A stretch of 11,921 nucleotides of DNA, taken from an uncultured Prosthecobacter sp. GTDB taxonomy: Bacteria; Verrucomicrobiota; Verrucomicrobiia; Verrucomicrobiales; Verrucomicrobiaceae. This document shows, piece after piece, positions 1 through 7,315 of the stretch (its first letter is position 1; every line of letters begins with the position of its first letter). The position numbers and the translations under genes were made by a program. The notes beneath the pieces were generated by a model. That model was not told where the DNA came from. It ran no database searches and saw nothing but the letters and a program-made list of their open reading frames with translations. The stretch spans positions 1-11,921 of the forward strand of contig CALDGV010000305.1 of assembly GCA_937941745.1 (NCBI GenBank), in the 5' to 3' direction.

Positions 1-1
1 C

Positions 2-1099
2 TTCATCGTCAACGGAAAATCTCCGGAGAAGAACGAGACGTTCCTGTTCAAGAAGGGTGAACGTATCCGGCTGCGCTTGATCAACGGGTCGGCGATGACG
101 TTGTTCGACGTCCGTATTCCCGGCCTGAAAATGACCGTCGTCGCGGCAGACGGCAATGACGTCAATCCCGTCCCAATCGACGAGATTCGCATAGGCGTGG
201 CGGAGCGTTACGACGTCATCGTCGAGCCTAAGGAAGACATTGCCTACACGGTTTTCGCCGAATCCATTGATCGCACGGGCTATGCGCGCGCAACGCTTGC
301 GACCTCACTTGGCCAAGAGGGACCGATACCGGAACGGCGTGAGCGCTCGATTCTAACGATGGACGACATGGGCATGTCGATGCCTGGCATGGACCACGGC
401 TCGATGGGTGGCATGGACATGTCAGGTATGGATATGTCCGGCAAAGGTGCATCCGAAATGGACCACGCGGCAATGGGCCACGACATGTCGGGCATGGACA
501 TGGGCGGAGACGCGACGCCAGTCGACGGCAGCGGCCGCCCCAAGGGCTGGTCTGCCGGCGTGCCGGAAGGCGTGAAGCGGCTCGACTACAAGATGTTGAA
601 GTCGCTGAAAGCGAACGTCGATACGGGTGAGCCCACGCGCGACATCACCGTCCGCCTGACCGGCAACATGGAGCGCTATCTGTGGTCGCTCAACGACGAG
701 AAGTTCGGCGATTCGGAGCCGATCCGGGTCAAATATGGAGAACGCGTGCGCCTCATCTTCGTCAACGAGACGATGATGGCCCATCCTGTCCATCTCCATG
801 GCCAGTTCTTCCAGCTTGAGAACGGGCAGACGGACCACAAGCCGCTCAAGGATACCGTCATCGTTCCGCCCGGGAAGACCGTTTCCGTCGTCCTGACGGC
901 AAAAGAGGTCGGCTCATGGCCGCTCCACTGCCACCTGCTCTACCACATGGTCGCCGGCATGATGACGCGCTTCGTCGTTGAACCGCCAGGCAGCGCCGAT
1001 GTCACGCCCGACAACAGCAGCATCACGATGTCACCACACGACATGAACGGCCATGACATGTCGAATATGGCCGGAATGAATCATGGAGGTGGCAAGTGA
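2..1099 (+). CDS. copA: CopA/PcoA-type periplasmic multicopper oxidase, 5'-truncated by window edge
   Basis: Copper-resistance multicopper oxidase, thought to oxidise Cu+ to the less toxic Cu2+ and bind copper in the periplasm. The frame is open from base 2, so 365 C-terminal residues are visible; the family is usually around 600, and the signal peptide and N-terminal cupredoxin domain lie outside the window. The first methionine in view (77) is internal. The C-terminal cupredoxin domain carries the copper ligands: HPVHLHG (782-802) and HCHLLYHMVAGM (926-961), which supply trinuclear-site histidines and the type 1 Cys, His and axial Met. A long Met/His/Asp-rich insert (about 359-518) has repeated MDM, MDH and GMDMSG units, and a shorter Met/His-rich tail (about 1027-1093) ends the protein; both are typical copper-binding regions of CopA. 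The stop overlaps the GTG start of copB by 4 bp. Not to be confused with the P-type ATPase at 3106, also called CopA in many genomes. Confidence 0.95.
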   Translation, partial: FIVNGKSPEKNETFLFKKGERIRLRLINGSAMTLFDVRIPGLKMTVVAADGNDVNPVPIDEIRIGVAERYDVIVEPKEDIAYTVFAESIDRTGYARATLATSLGQEGPIPERRERSILTMDDMGMSMPGMDHGSMGGMDMSGMDMSGKGASEMDHAAMGHDMSGMDMGGDATPVDGSGRPKGWSAGVPEGVKRLDYKMLKSLKANVDTGEPTRDITVRLTGNMERYLWSLNDEKFGDSEPIRVKYGERVRLIFVNETMMAHPVHLHGQFFQLENGQTDHKPLKDTVIVPPGKTVSVVLTAKEVGSWPLHCHLLYHMVAGMMTRFVVEPPGSADVTPDNSSITMSPHDMNGHDMSNMAGMNHGGGK

Positions 1100-1806
1100 A
1101 GCGCCTCCTCTTGGCCACGACGGTGTCGGCTGCTGCGATTATGCCAGCATTCGCCCAGGACATGGGTCACGGCGACGATCCCGCACCGACGATCTTCAAC
1201 AACATCCGCACCGAACTCGACTATGCGCCGAAAGACGGCGGACTGTTCACATGGGACGTCGACGGCTGGATCGGCGGCGACAGCGAGCGCGTCTGGATTC
1301 GCTCTGAAGGCGAACGTGAGGACGGCAGTTTCACCGACGCCGAAGTCCAGCTCTACTATGGCTGGAACGTCGATACATATTGGGACGTGCTGATTGGCGT
1401 CAGGCAGGAGTTCGAGCCTGGCAATCGAACATACCTTGCTGCGAGCATCGTCGGACTGGCACCTTACTTTTTCGAAACCGACGCGAGCGCATTTCTTTCC
1501 GACAGAGGTGATCTGTCGGTCCGATTGGAGCAGAGCTTTGACCTGCTACTGACGCAGCGCCTGATCGCCGAACCGCATTTCGAGGCCAACCTGTTTGCGC
1601 AGGACGTGCCGGAACTGAATGTCGGGGCAGGGATCAGCGACATCGAGATCGGTCTCCAGCTTCGCTACGAGTTCACACGACGGTTCGCGCCTTATGTCGA
1701 TGTCGTATGGGAACGAAAACTTGGCGAAACGTCTGGCCTTGCCCGTGCAGCGGGCGAAAGTCCGGACGCGACCTCAGTCCATTTTGGCGTCCGGCTCATG
1801 TTCTGA
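1096..1806 (+). CDS. copB: CopB/PcoB outer-membrane copper resistance protein
   Basis: Outer-membrane beta-barrel protein of the CopB/PcoB family, the usual partner of the multicopper oxidase; its exact role in copper sequestration or export is not settled. The 236-residue product begins with a signal peptide (residues 1-20, cleavage after AFA). A CopB-like core follows (FTWDVDGWIGGDSERVW, then alternating polar/hydrophobic strands with LQLRYEFTRRFAPYVDVVW). It ends in Phe, as is usual for barrels assembled by the BAM machinery. The start is GTG at 1096, within the overlap GTGA with the upstream stop; a GGAGGT ribosome site at 1085-1090, 5 bases upstream, supports it. Many CopB proteins carry a long Met/His-rich N-terminal segment; here only a short QDMGHGDD stretch remains, so metal binding may have been left to the neighbouring Met-rich proteins. 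It is cotranscribed and probably translationally coupled with the oxidase. Confidence 0.92.
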   Translation: MKRLLLATTVSAAAIMPAFAQDMGHGDDPAPTIFNNIRTELDYAPKDGGLFTWDVDGWIGGDSERVWIRSEGEREDGSFTDAEVQLYYGWNVDTYWDVLIGVRQEFEPGNRTYLAASIVGLAPYFFETDASAFLSDRGDLSVRLEQSFDLLLTQRLIAEPHFEANLFAQDVPELNVGAGISDIEIGLQLRYEFTRRFAPYVDVVWERKLGETSGLARAAGESPDATSVHFGVRLMF

Positions 1807-1826
1807 AATCTCAACAGCACCGAATT

Positions 1827-1849
1827 GCTCATGCGTGGCCGGTATGAGC
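1827..1849. repeat. Short inverted repeat between copB and the cupredoxin gene
   Basis: GCTCAT (1827-1832) and ATGAGC (1844-1849) form a perfect 6-bp inverted repeat around an 11-base loop, 20 bases after the copB stop. No T-run follows, so it is not an intrinsic terminator. It could be an mRNA hairpin between two operon genes or chance. The rest of the 97-bp gap holds only the AAGGAG ribosome site of the next gene (1891-1896). Confidence 0.3.
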
Positions 1850-1903
1850 CGCCCCAAAGCGGGGGAAGGGTTACATCGGCCGATCACTTGAAGGAGTTTT
1901 GCT

Positions 1904-2476
1904 ATGAACTTTCGTCACACTGTTTCAGCCGCCGCGATTCTCGGCGCGCTGTGGTTCTCGCCGGCTGCGCTCGCCGCAGGCGAACAAGGCGGTCACGACA
2001 TGGCCGGCATGAACATGTCCGGTGACATGGGCAAGATGCACGAAGAGCTGGAGGCCAAGTTGGCCGACACGTCGGCATTTGGTGAAAAGGGCACACCCTC
2101 AGACGCGTCCCAGACGGTCAAGGTCACTGGCGAGGAGATCCGGTATGACGTCACCGCATTGACGTTGAAGACCGGCGATACTGTGACCTTCCAGTTCACC
2201 AACAAGGGTGAGCAGCCCCATGAATTCACCATCGGCGATGCCGCTTACCAGGAAGCGGCCAAGCAAATGATGGCGATGATGACCGAGATGGGCATGGACA
2301 TGACAGCGCCCGAGCACGAAGCCATGCATGCCAAGGTCGGGAACACGTTGATCGTGAAGCCGGGCGAGACCAAAAGCCTGACCTGGAAGTTCACGAAGCC
2401 TGGCGACTTCCTGTTCGCCTGCAATTTCGTCGGGCATTCAGAGGCCGGCATGCTCGGCAACATCACTGTGAAGTAA
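1904..2476 (+). CDS. Periplasmic cupredoxin (plastocyanin-like, CopI-type) copper protein
   Basis: Small secreted blue-copper protein predicted to bind copper in the periplasm, as a sequestering protein or electron carrier. The 190-residue product has a signal peptide (residues 1-25, cleavage near ALA/AG), then a Met/His-rich linker (HDMAGMNMSGDMGKMH, 31-46). The cupredoxin fold spans about 70-190. The type 1 copper ligands are recognisable: His106 in PHEF, Cys173 in FACNFVGHSEAGM, His178 and Met183. A second Met-rich stretch (QMMAMMTEMGMDM, 121-133) sits in the loop between the first ligand and the C-terminal ligand cluster. AAGGAG at 1891-1896, 7 bases before the ATG, supports the start. 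It lies 97 bp after copB in the same direction and is followed by a strong terminator. The overall plan resembles copper-resistance cupredoxins such as CopI, but the symbol is not assigned because that rests on memory of the family rather than on a search. Confidence 0.9.
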   Translation: MNFRHTVSAAAILGALWFSPAALAAGEQGGHDMAGMNMSGDMGKMHEELEAKLADTSAFGEKGTPSDASQTVKVTGEEIRYDVTALTLKTGDTVTFQFTNKGEQPHEFTIGDAAYQEAAKQMMAMMTEMGMDMTAPEHEAMHAKVGNTLIVKPGETKSLTWKFTKPGDFLFACNFVGHSEAGMLGNITVK

Positions 2477-2480
2477 GGCG

Positions 2481-2524
2481 CTGGCCAGGGCGACACATCA
2501 GCGTGTCGCGCTGGCCGGTTTTTT
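2481..2524 (+). terminator. Rho-independent terminator after the cupredoxin gene
   Basis: The hairpin begins 5 bases after the cupredoxin stop. GGCCAG (2483-2488) pairs with CTGGCC (2511-2516), and GCGACAC (2490-2496) pairs with GTGTCGC (2503-2509). One G/G mismatch separates the two helices, the loop is 6 bases (2497-2502), and C-G and U-G pairs extend the base. Six T residues follow directly (2519-2524). The ribosome site of the next gene starts 2 bases later. Confidence 0.9.
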
Positions 2525-2537
2525 CAAGGAGGCTTCA

Positions 2538-3002
2538 ATGAAGCGAATTGTGTCGGCGATAGCTTTTTGTGCAGCGCTATTTCTGGTCGTGCCCGCAGCC
2601 GCCTCTCCTGAGACGGATGAGGCAGACGTGAGAAGCGTCCTTCAGTCATATAGTGCAGCGGTTCAAAACCTCGATGGGGCGTCAGCTTCGCCGCTCTTCA
2701 CGACAGACGCCCGCATCTTCGAGCAGGGTGGCGATGAGGGCACGTGGTCCGTCTATCTGAAGGAGCACCTTGGGCCGGAATTCGGCGAGTTCAAGAGCTT
2801 CAAGTTCACAGACTACGCCGCGACGGTAGCAATAGAGGGCGATCTGGCCATCGCTTCGGAAACTTATCGCTACACCATCGAGTTGAAGGAAGGTGCGGAA
2901 CCCATCATCCGGCTTGGTGCCGCCACAAGCGTGCTTCGACGGACGGCGGAGGGCTGGAAAATCATCCAGTATCACTCGTCTTCGCGAAAGCCCCCTGGCT
3001 GA
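2538..3002 (+). CDS. Secreted NTF2-like (SnoaL/DUF4440-type) protein of unknown function
   Basis: A 154-residue protein with a clear signal peptide (residues 1-23, cleavage near AAA/SPE), then one compact alpha+beta domain of the NTF2-like superfamily. The opening helix (DEADVRSVLQSYSAAVQNLD), the following FTTDARIFEQGG strand region, and the closing strands (SVLRRTAEGWKIIQYHSSSRK) match the usual start and end of SnoaL/DUF4440-like domains. No catalytic residues can be assigned. The superfamily includes isomerases, dehydratases and non-enzymatic binding proteins, so function cannot be inferred from the fold; export to the periplasm and the neighbours suggest an envelope role during copper stress. 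The start is well supported by AAGGAGG (2526-2532), 5 bases before the ATG. The gene lies directly downstream of a strong terminator, so its expression depends on read-through or a promoter inside the preceding gene; none was identified. Confidence 0.8.
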   Translation: MKRIVSAIAFCAALFLVVPAAASPETDEADVRSVLQSYSAAVQNLDGASASPLFTTDARIFEQGGDEGTWSVYLKEHLGPEFGEFKSFKFTDYAATVAIEGDLAIASETYRYTIELKEGAEPIIRLGAATSVLRRTAEGWKIIQYHSSSRKPPG

Positions 3003-3047
3003 GACCGACCGCCGGCGGGTTGCCAAGCGCGTCTTTCCATTCGCCGC

Positions 3048-3078
3048 TTGACCTTCCCATCATGGGAAGCCGCATCCT
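3048..3078 (+). promoter_or_regulatory. CueR-type promoter/operator of the copper ATPase operon
   Basis: A TTGACC -35 element (3048-3053) is followed by a 19-base spacer and a weak -10, CATCCT (3073-3078). The over-long spacer is the signature of MerR-family promoters. The spacer holds a perfect 8-1-8 inverted repeat, CTTCCCAT-C-ATGGGAAG (3053-3069). This fits the E. coli CueR consensus ACCTTCC-N7-GGAAGGT, with the right half reading GGAAGCC. The ATPase start is 28 bases downstream of the -10, and a CueR-like gene is in the same operon, so autoregulated activation by Cu+ is the natural inference. Confidence 0.88.
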
Positions 3079-3105
3079 GCCGGAAATGTTGGAAGGATTT
3101 ACCCG

Positions 3106-5496
3106 ATGAGCAATTGCTGCGCAGGGCACGACCACAGCAAACACGCAAGCCACCAAAGTCTGACGCCTCCTGCAGGCGTCGCGCAGCCGGAAGGCACGGC
3201 GATAGATCCTGTGTGCGGCATGACGGTGACGACAAAATCGACGTCGCTGCACACAGAGCGCGCCGGTCAGACCTATTATTTCTGCAGTCCCAAATGCCTG
3301 GCGAAGTTCGAAGCGGACCCGGCCGCCTACGAGGTTGGCAGTGAAAAACCTGTCATCGCGGTCGCCGAAGGGACGCAGTGGACATGCCCGATGCATCCGG
3401 AAATTGTCCGCGATGGACCCGGCTCATGCCCAATTTGCGGCATGGCGCTGGAGCCGATGACGCCGACGTTAGATTCTGGCCCTAACCCTGAACTGGCGGA
3501 CATGACGCGCCGGTTCTGGATAGGTGTGGCGCTCTCGATCCCCGTGGTCGGTTTGGAGATGGGAGGGCATTTCCTCAATCTTCACCGCTGGATCAGCCCT
3601 CAGCTCGGCAACTGGCTGCAGCTCGTTTTGGCAACGCCTGTCGTGCTCTGGGCCGGCTGGCCGTTCTTCGTGCGTGGCGCGCAGTCGCTCCGGACGGGCA
3701 ATCTCAACATGTTTACGCTGATCGCCATGGGCACAGGTGTCGCATGGCTCTACAGCATTATCGCAACAGCCTTGCCCGACATCTTTCCTCCTGCATTCCG
3801 GGCAATGGGCGGCACGGTTGCGGTCTACTTCGAAGCCGCCGCCGTCATTACCGCTTTGGTTCTGCTCGGTCAGGTTCTGGAGCTTCGAGCACGCGAATCG
3901 ACGGGCGGCGCCATTCGCGCTCTCCTCGATCTCGCGCCGAAAACGGCGCGTCGCGTCCGAGCGGACGGCACGGACGAGGAAGTATCCATCGAGCACATCG
4001 CAGTCGGTGACCGGCTTCGTATTCGGCCGGGCGAGAAAGTGCCCGTCGACGGCGTAGTGCTCGAAGGCGTCGGCTCGGTCGACGAATCGATGGTTACCGG
4101 CGAATCCATGCCTGTCAGCAAAGAGCAGGGCTCGGCTCTCATCGGCGGCACGCTCAACAAGAGCGGCGGATTTCTGGCCCAGGCTGAGCGGGTGGGGCGC
4201 GATTCCATGCTCTCGCGCATCGTTCAAATGGTGGCGCAGGCCCAGCGCAGCCGCGCCCCGATCCAACGCCTCGCGGACAAGGTTTCCGGATGGTTCGTGC
4301 CAAGCGTCATCGCGGTCGCTGCGATTGCTTTCGGCGTCTGGGCCTACTTCGGCCCCGAACCGGCGATGAGCTATGGGCTGATTGCGGCCGTCTCCGTGCT
4401 CATCATTGCTTGCCCCTGCGCTCTGGGTCTTGCGACCCCGATGTCGATCATGGTGGGCGTCGGAAAGGGAGCCGAAGCTGGCGTTCTCATCAAAAACGCA
4501 GAGGCGCTGGAGCGCCTGGAAAAGATCGACACGCTTGTCGTGGACAAGACCGGCACGCTTACGGAAGGTAATCCGTCAGTCGTCACGATCTCGTCTGCTG
4601 AGGGCCAGGACGAGACGGAGTTGTTGCGTCTTACAGCCAGCCTTGAGCGCGCAAGCGAGCACCCGCTGGCAGCGGCTGTCGTCAAATCGGCAATCGCACG
4701 AAAGCTATCGCTCGAAGAGCCCTCTGGCGTGATCTCCCCTGTTGGAAAGGGCGTCGAAGGAACGGTGGGCGGGCGAAGCATTATCGTTGGCTCTGCAAAG
4801 TTCCTCGGGGAACGCGGGGTTGACGTGGCGGAGATTGCCGAGGCGGCTGATCGCATGCGCGCCAATGGCGTCACCGCCATTCTGGTCGCGATAGACGGCA
4901 AAGCGCGAGGCGCGATCGGCATCGCAGACCCGATAAAGGAAACGACACCGGCGGCCCTTGCGGCGCTGAAAGCCGCAGGCATTCGCGTTATCATGTTGAC
5001 CGGCGATAACCGGATCACCGCCGAGGCTGTGGCCGCCAAGTTGGGCATCTCCGATCTGGAGGCGGATGTCCTGCCGGATCAGAAGAGCGCCGTAGTGACC
5101 CGGCTGCGGGCTGAGGGGCGCGTCGTCGCTATGGCGGGTGACGGCGTCAACGACGCGCCGGCACTGGCGGCGGCTGACGTAGGCATCGCCATGGGATCGG
5201 GCACGGACGTTGCGATGGAAAGCGCCGGCGTCACCCTGCTGACGGGCGACTTGCGCGGTATTCTCGCGGCCAGGCGGCTAAGCCAGGCGACAATGCGCAA
5301 TATTCGCCAGAATCTCTTCTTCGCGTTTGTCTACAACGCGGCCGGTGTTCCGATTGCCGCCGGCGTTCTCTATCCGGCGTTCGGGCTGCTGCTGTCTCCC
5401 ATTGTAGCTGCCGCCGCGATGGCACTGAGTTCGTTCTCGGTCATCGTCAACGCCCTGCGGCTGCGCTCCCTTTCGCTGAAGGAGCCCATCACATGA
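3106..5496 (+). CDS. copA: Cu+-exporting P1B-type ATPase with N-terminal YHS and heavy-metal-binding domains
   Basis: Inner-membrane ATPase that pumps Cu+ (possibly Ag+) from cytoplasm to periplasm. The 796-residue product has a Cys/His-rich start ([14 protein letters not shown]), a YHS domain (about 34-76, DPVCGM and the later FCSPKC), and a heavy-metal-binding motif (about 92-118, CPMHPEI and [11 protein letters not shown]). It has no classical GMxCxxC HMA domain. The catalytic core is complete: TGES (331-334), membrane CPC metal site (436-438), phosphorylated Asp480 in DKTGT, His519 in the SEHPL motif and GDGVNDAP (678-685). Two C-terminal membrane motifs, YN in FVYNAAG and MALSS, fit the Cu+ (P1B-1) subgroup. 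AAGGA at 3093-3097 supports the start. The gene follows a CueR-type promoter and overlaps the regulator gene by 4 bp (ATGA). It is a different protein from the multicopper oxidase at the left edge. Confidence 0.97.
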   Translation: MSNCCAGHDHSKHASHQSLTPPAGVAQPEGTAIDPVCGMTVTTKSTSLHTERAGQTYYFCSPKCLAKFEADPAAYEVGSEKPVIAVAEGTQWTCPMHPEIVRDGPGSCPICGMALEPMTPTLDSGPNPELADMTRRFWIGVALSIPVVGLEMGGHFLNLHRWISPQLGNWLQLVLATPVVLWAGWPFFVRGAQSLRTGNLNMFTLIAMGTGVAWLYSIIATALPDIFPPAFRAMGGTVAVYFEAAAVITALVLLGQVLELRARESTGGAIRALLDLAPKTARRVRADGTDEEVSIEHIAVGDRLRIRPGEKVPVDGVVLEGVGSVDESMVTGESMPVSKEQGSALIGGTLNKSGGFLAQAERVGRDSMLSRIVQMVAQAQRSRAPIQRLADKVSGWFVPSVIAVAAIAFGVWAYFGPEPAMSYGLIAAVSVLIIACPCALGLATPMSIMVGVGKGAEAGVLIKNAEALERLEKIDTLVVDKTGTLTEGNPSVVTISSAEGQDETELLRLTASLERASEHPLAAAVVKSAIARKLSLEEPSGVISPVGKGVEGTVGGRSIIVGSAKFLGERGVDVAEIAEAADRMRANGVTAILVAIDGKARGAIGIADPIKETTPAALAALKAAGIRVIMLTGDNRITAEAVAAKLGISDLEADVLPDQKSAVVTRLRAEGRVVAMAGDGVNDAPALAAADVGIAMGSGTDVAMESAGVTLLTGDLRGILAARRLSQATMRNIRQNLFFAFVYNAAGVPIAAGVLYPAFGLLLSPIVAAAAMALSSFSVIVNALRLRSLSLKEPIT

Positions 5497-5927
5497 ACAT
5501 CGGCGAGGCGGCGGCCCGTTCCGGGGTCTCCGCTAAGATGATCCGCTATTATGAAAGCATCGGGCTCATAGGAGCGGCCTCACGAACCAGGGTGGGATAC
5601 CGCACCTATGGAGAGCCGGATCTGCACCGTTTGCGCTTCATCCGGCGGGCGAGAGATCTCGGGTTCTCGATGGAGAAAATCCAGACCTTGCTCGGACTGT
5701 GGGGAGATACGCATCGCAACAGCAGCGATGTGAAGTCGATTGCGCTGAGCCACATCGACGAGCTCAAGCAGCAAGTCTCGAACCTGCAAGGCATGCTGGC
5801 GACGCTTGAGCATTTGGCCGAGAATTGCCACGGCGACGGAAAGCCCGATTGCCCGATAATGGACGATCTCTCACACGGCCAGGCTGAGGCGTCCTGTCAC
5901 CCTACGACGCCGATGCGAAAGCAATGA
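5493..5927 (+). CDS. cueR: CueR-type MerR-family copper-responsive regulator
   Basis: Cytoplasmic Cu+ sensor that untwists promoters with 19-bp spacers to activate export genes. The 144-residue product has the MerR winged helix-turn-helix at the N-terminus ([21 protein letters not shown], then GYRTY at 35-39), a long dimerisation helix (about 80-110), and the metal loop with Cys112 and Cys120 spaced C-X7-C. Ser77 is also present. These match the positions of the copper ligands and the serine associated with monovalent-ion selectivity in E. coli CueR. A further Cys-His pair (135-136) recalls the Cys/His-rich CueR tail. AAGGAG at 5479-5484 precedes the start by 8 bases. The gene overlaps both neighbours by 4 bp, so it is the middle gene of a tightly coupled operon and should regulate the operator at 3048-3078. 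A broader Cu/Ag/Au response is possible. Confidence 0.95.
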   Translation: MNIGEAAARSGVSAKMIRYYESIGLIGAASRTRVGYRTYGEPDLHRLRFIRRARDLGFSMEKIQTLLGLWGDTHRNSSDVKSIALSHIDELKQQVSNLQGMLATLEHLAENCHGDGKPDCPIMDDLSHGQAEASCHPTTPMRKQ

Positions 5928-6577
5928 GCGCCCCGCAGAGCTTCACTCCGGCCCTCGGCTATCATTGGCTGACGCCCGTGTATGACACCGCGATCCGGAT
6001 GTTGACCCGCGAGGCGACTTGGAGACGCCGCTTGGTAAGCGAGATCGCGCTGAAGCCCGGAGAGCGATTGCTCGACGTGGGCTGCGGCACCGGCTCACTT
6101 GCCATCATGCTGGCCAAGAGCCAGACCAGCGCTCACATTCACGGCCTAGATCCCGATCCCCATGTCTTGGCACGAGCCGCCAAGAAGGCTTTCACCGCTG
6201 GGGTCGTGGTCGCTTGGCATACTGGATTTCTGTCCGACGATTTCGTCCAGACGCATGGCCCTTTTGACGTCGTCACGTCATCGCTCGTCCTTCACCAGGT
6301 AGCCAAGGACGAGAAGGAGCGCATGATCATCGCAATGAAGAGCGCGCTGCCGCCGACCGGAAAGCTCGTCATTGCGGACTATGGTTTTCAGCGGACCCGC
6401 GCCATGCGGATTGCTTTTCGCGCAACTGTCCAAGCCCTCGATGGCGTAGCCGACACGCAGCCAAACGCTGACAACATCCTGCCTGACCTGATGAGGTCTG
6501 CCGGTTTTGCGTCCGTCGCAGAGACGGCAGTCGTTTCAACGCCGACCGGCTCCATTTCGATTTATGTGGCCAGCTAG
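5924..6577 (+). CDS. Class I SAM-dependent methyltransferase, substrate unknown
   Basis: A 217-residue soluble protein with a Rossmann-type methyltransferase fold. Motif I is LLDVGCGTGSLA (49-60), the acidic residue expected to bind SAM ribose is in GLDPDP (74-79), and the post-motif strands FDVVTSSLVLHQV and GKLVIADYGF follow in the usual order. The overall plan resembles UbiE/COQ5-like and other small-molecule methyltransferases, but nothing visible fixes the substrate. The start ATG overlaps the regulator stop (ATGA), with only a weak ribosome site, so translation is probably coupled to cueR and the gene is expected to respond to copper. A link to metal resistance is inference from position only; it could act on a copper-binding metabolite, a quinone damaged by copper, or something unrelated. 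Confidence 0.87.
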   Translation: MSAPQSFTPALGYHWLTPVYDTAIRMLTREATWRRRLVSEIALKPGERLLDVGCGTGSLAIMLAKSQTSAHIHGLDPDPHVLARAAKKAFTAGVVVAWHTGFLSDDFVQTHGPFDVVTSSLVLHQVAKDEKERMIIAMKSALPPTGKLVIADYGFQRTRAMRIAFRATVQALDGVADTQPNADNILPDLMRSAGFASVAETAVVSTPTGSISIYVAS

Positions 6578-6582
6578 CACCA

Positions 6583-6618
6583 AACGGCTGTTCGCGCGTT
6601 CGATAAGTAACAGTCGTT
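6583..6618. repeat. Inverted repeat between methyltransferase and first DUF305 gene
   Basis: AACGGCTGTT (6583-6592) pairs with AACAGTCGTT (6609-6618) over 10 positions with one G-U wobble, around a 16-base loop, just after the methyltransferase stop. No T-run follows. It may be an mRNA hairpin acting as a weak or Rho-assisted terminator, or a binding site for the downstream gene. Confidence 0.45.
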
Positions 6619-6660
6619 GAGCCGTGCCATTGGCTGATTTAACTCTACGAGGCTGCCGAA

Positions 6661-7143
6661 ATGAAAAATCACGAGACTATGCAACACAGCACCGCGTCTC
6701 ATGGCGCGCCTTACAAGACGCTGGCGCTCATGCTGGTCCTGAACACGTTGATTATGTTCGTTTTGATGTTCGAAATGATCGCGCAAGCCAGCGACTTTGT
6801 GGTCAATCTCAACATGGCATACATGGCGCTGACGATGGCTGCGCCCATGGCGATCCTGGAGATTGCCATGATGGGAAAGATGTATCCCAACCGGCAGGCG
6901 AATCTCATTATTGGAGGCGTCGCGGCGCTTGTCCTGATCGCGAGCTTTTTTGCCATTCGCACTCAAGCCGCAATTGGCGACAGCCAGTTTCTCCGGTCGA
7001 TGATTCCGCACCACTCAGGCGCGGTGCTCATGTGTAAGGAAGCGACGATTTCCGATCCCGAGATCAAGGCGCTCTGCGTCGGTATCATCCAGTCCCAGGA
7101 AGCCGAGATTGCACAGATGAAAGCGCTGCTAGAACGCCAGTAA
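6661..7143 (+). CDS. Membrane-anchored DUF305 protein
   Basis: A 160-residue protein with a short His/Met-containing N-terminus, three hydrophobic segments (about 19-41, 50-72 and 82-99) and a C-terminal DUF305 domain. The family hallmark is MIPHHSGAVLM (114-124, paired His117-His118), followed by a helix with SQEAEIAQMKALL near the end. DUF305 proteins belong to the ferritin-like helical group and are frequent in copper and other metal-resistance islands; a metal-binding role through the HH and Met residues is likely but not proven. Cys125 and Cys139 could also contribute. With three membrane spans and a short N-terminal tail, the DUF305 domain could be on the periplasmic side, but topology is not certain. 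GAGG at 6649-6652 lies 8 bases before the ATG. It is 83 bp from the methyltransferase and is paired with a second DUF305 gene downstream. Confidence 0.88.
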   Translation: MKNHETMQHSTASHGAPYKTLALMLVLNTLIMFVLMFEMIAQASDFVVNLNMAYMALTMAAPMAILEIAMMGKMYPNRQANLIIGGVAALVLIASFFAIRTQAAIGDSQFLRSMIPHHSGAVLMCKEATISDPEIKALCVGIIQSQEAEIAQMKALLERQ

Positions 7144-7146
7144 CAG

Positions 7147-7164
7147 CCTTCCAGCGTTGGAAGG
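7147..7164. repeat. Perfect dyad CCTTCCA-GCGT-TGGAAGG after the first DUF305 gene
   Basis: A perfect 7-4-7 inverted repeat starts 3 bases after the stop codon. Its CCTTCC and GGAAGG arms are the same half-sites as the CueR operator at 3048-3078, but they are 6 rather than 7 bases apart and neither strand shows a good TTGACC -35. No T-run follows directly. It is either a MerR-type binding site of changed geometry or an mRNA hairpin; the sequence does not decide. Confidence 0.45.
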
Positions 7165-7315
7165 TTCGATCACGTTCTTGGATGCAATAAACTGAGCTTT
7201 TTTCGGGAACTAGCAGAGCACTCGCGCCATTTCATATCCATGGTGGTCGGACGCTGTCAAAGGCCGCCATAGAAGTGAGCTTGATGCCAGGCTCCCGCAA
7301 AATGTGAGGCGACCA

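Noticed and set aside
422..838. Antisense frame within the multicopper oxidase
   Set aside because: It runs opposite conserved copper-ligand motifs and its translation shows no known fold.
1083..1307. ATG-started frame just before copB
   Set aside because: The GGAGGT site at 1085-1090 lies inside it and serves the GTG at 1096, whose product is a full CopB with signal peptide; the alternative translation is Arg-rich and featureless.
3469..4266. Long open frame on the - strand (265 codons) inside the ATPase gene
   Set aside because: It lies wholly antisense to a P-type ATPase with intact motifs, and its translation is rich in Arg, His and Ala with no recognisable domain. It is a shadow of GC-rich coding DNA.
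4371..5048. Second long antisense frame inside the ATPase gene
   Set aside because: Low-complexity Ala/Ser/Arg translation, no ribosome site noted, and the opposite strand is certainly coding.
7198..7203. Run of six T residues that could mark a terminator after the first DUF305 gene
   Set aside because: The only nearby hairpin (7147-7164) ends 33 bases earlier, too far for an intrinsic terminator.
7304..7315. GTG at 7304 as start of the secreted DUF305 protein
   Set aside because: No ribosome site precedes it, whereas GAGG at 7306-7309 is well placed for the ATG at 7316 and gives a normal signal peptide.
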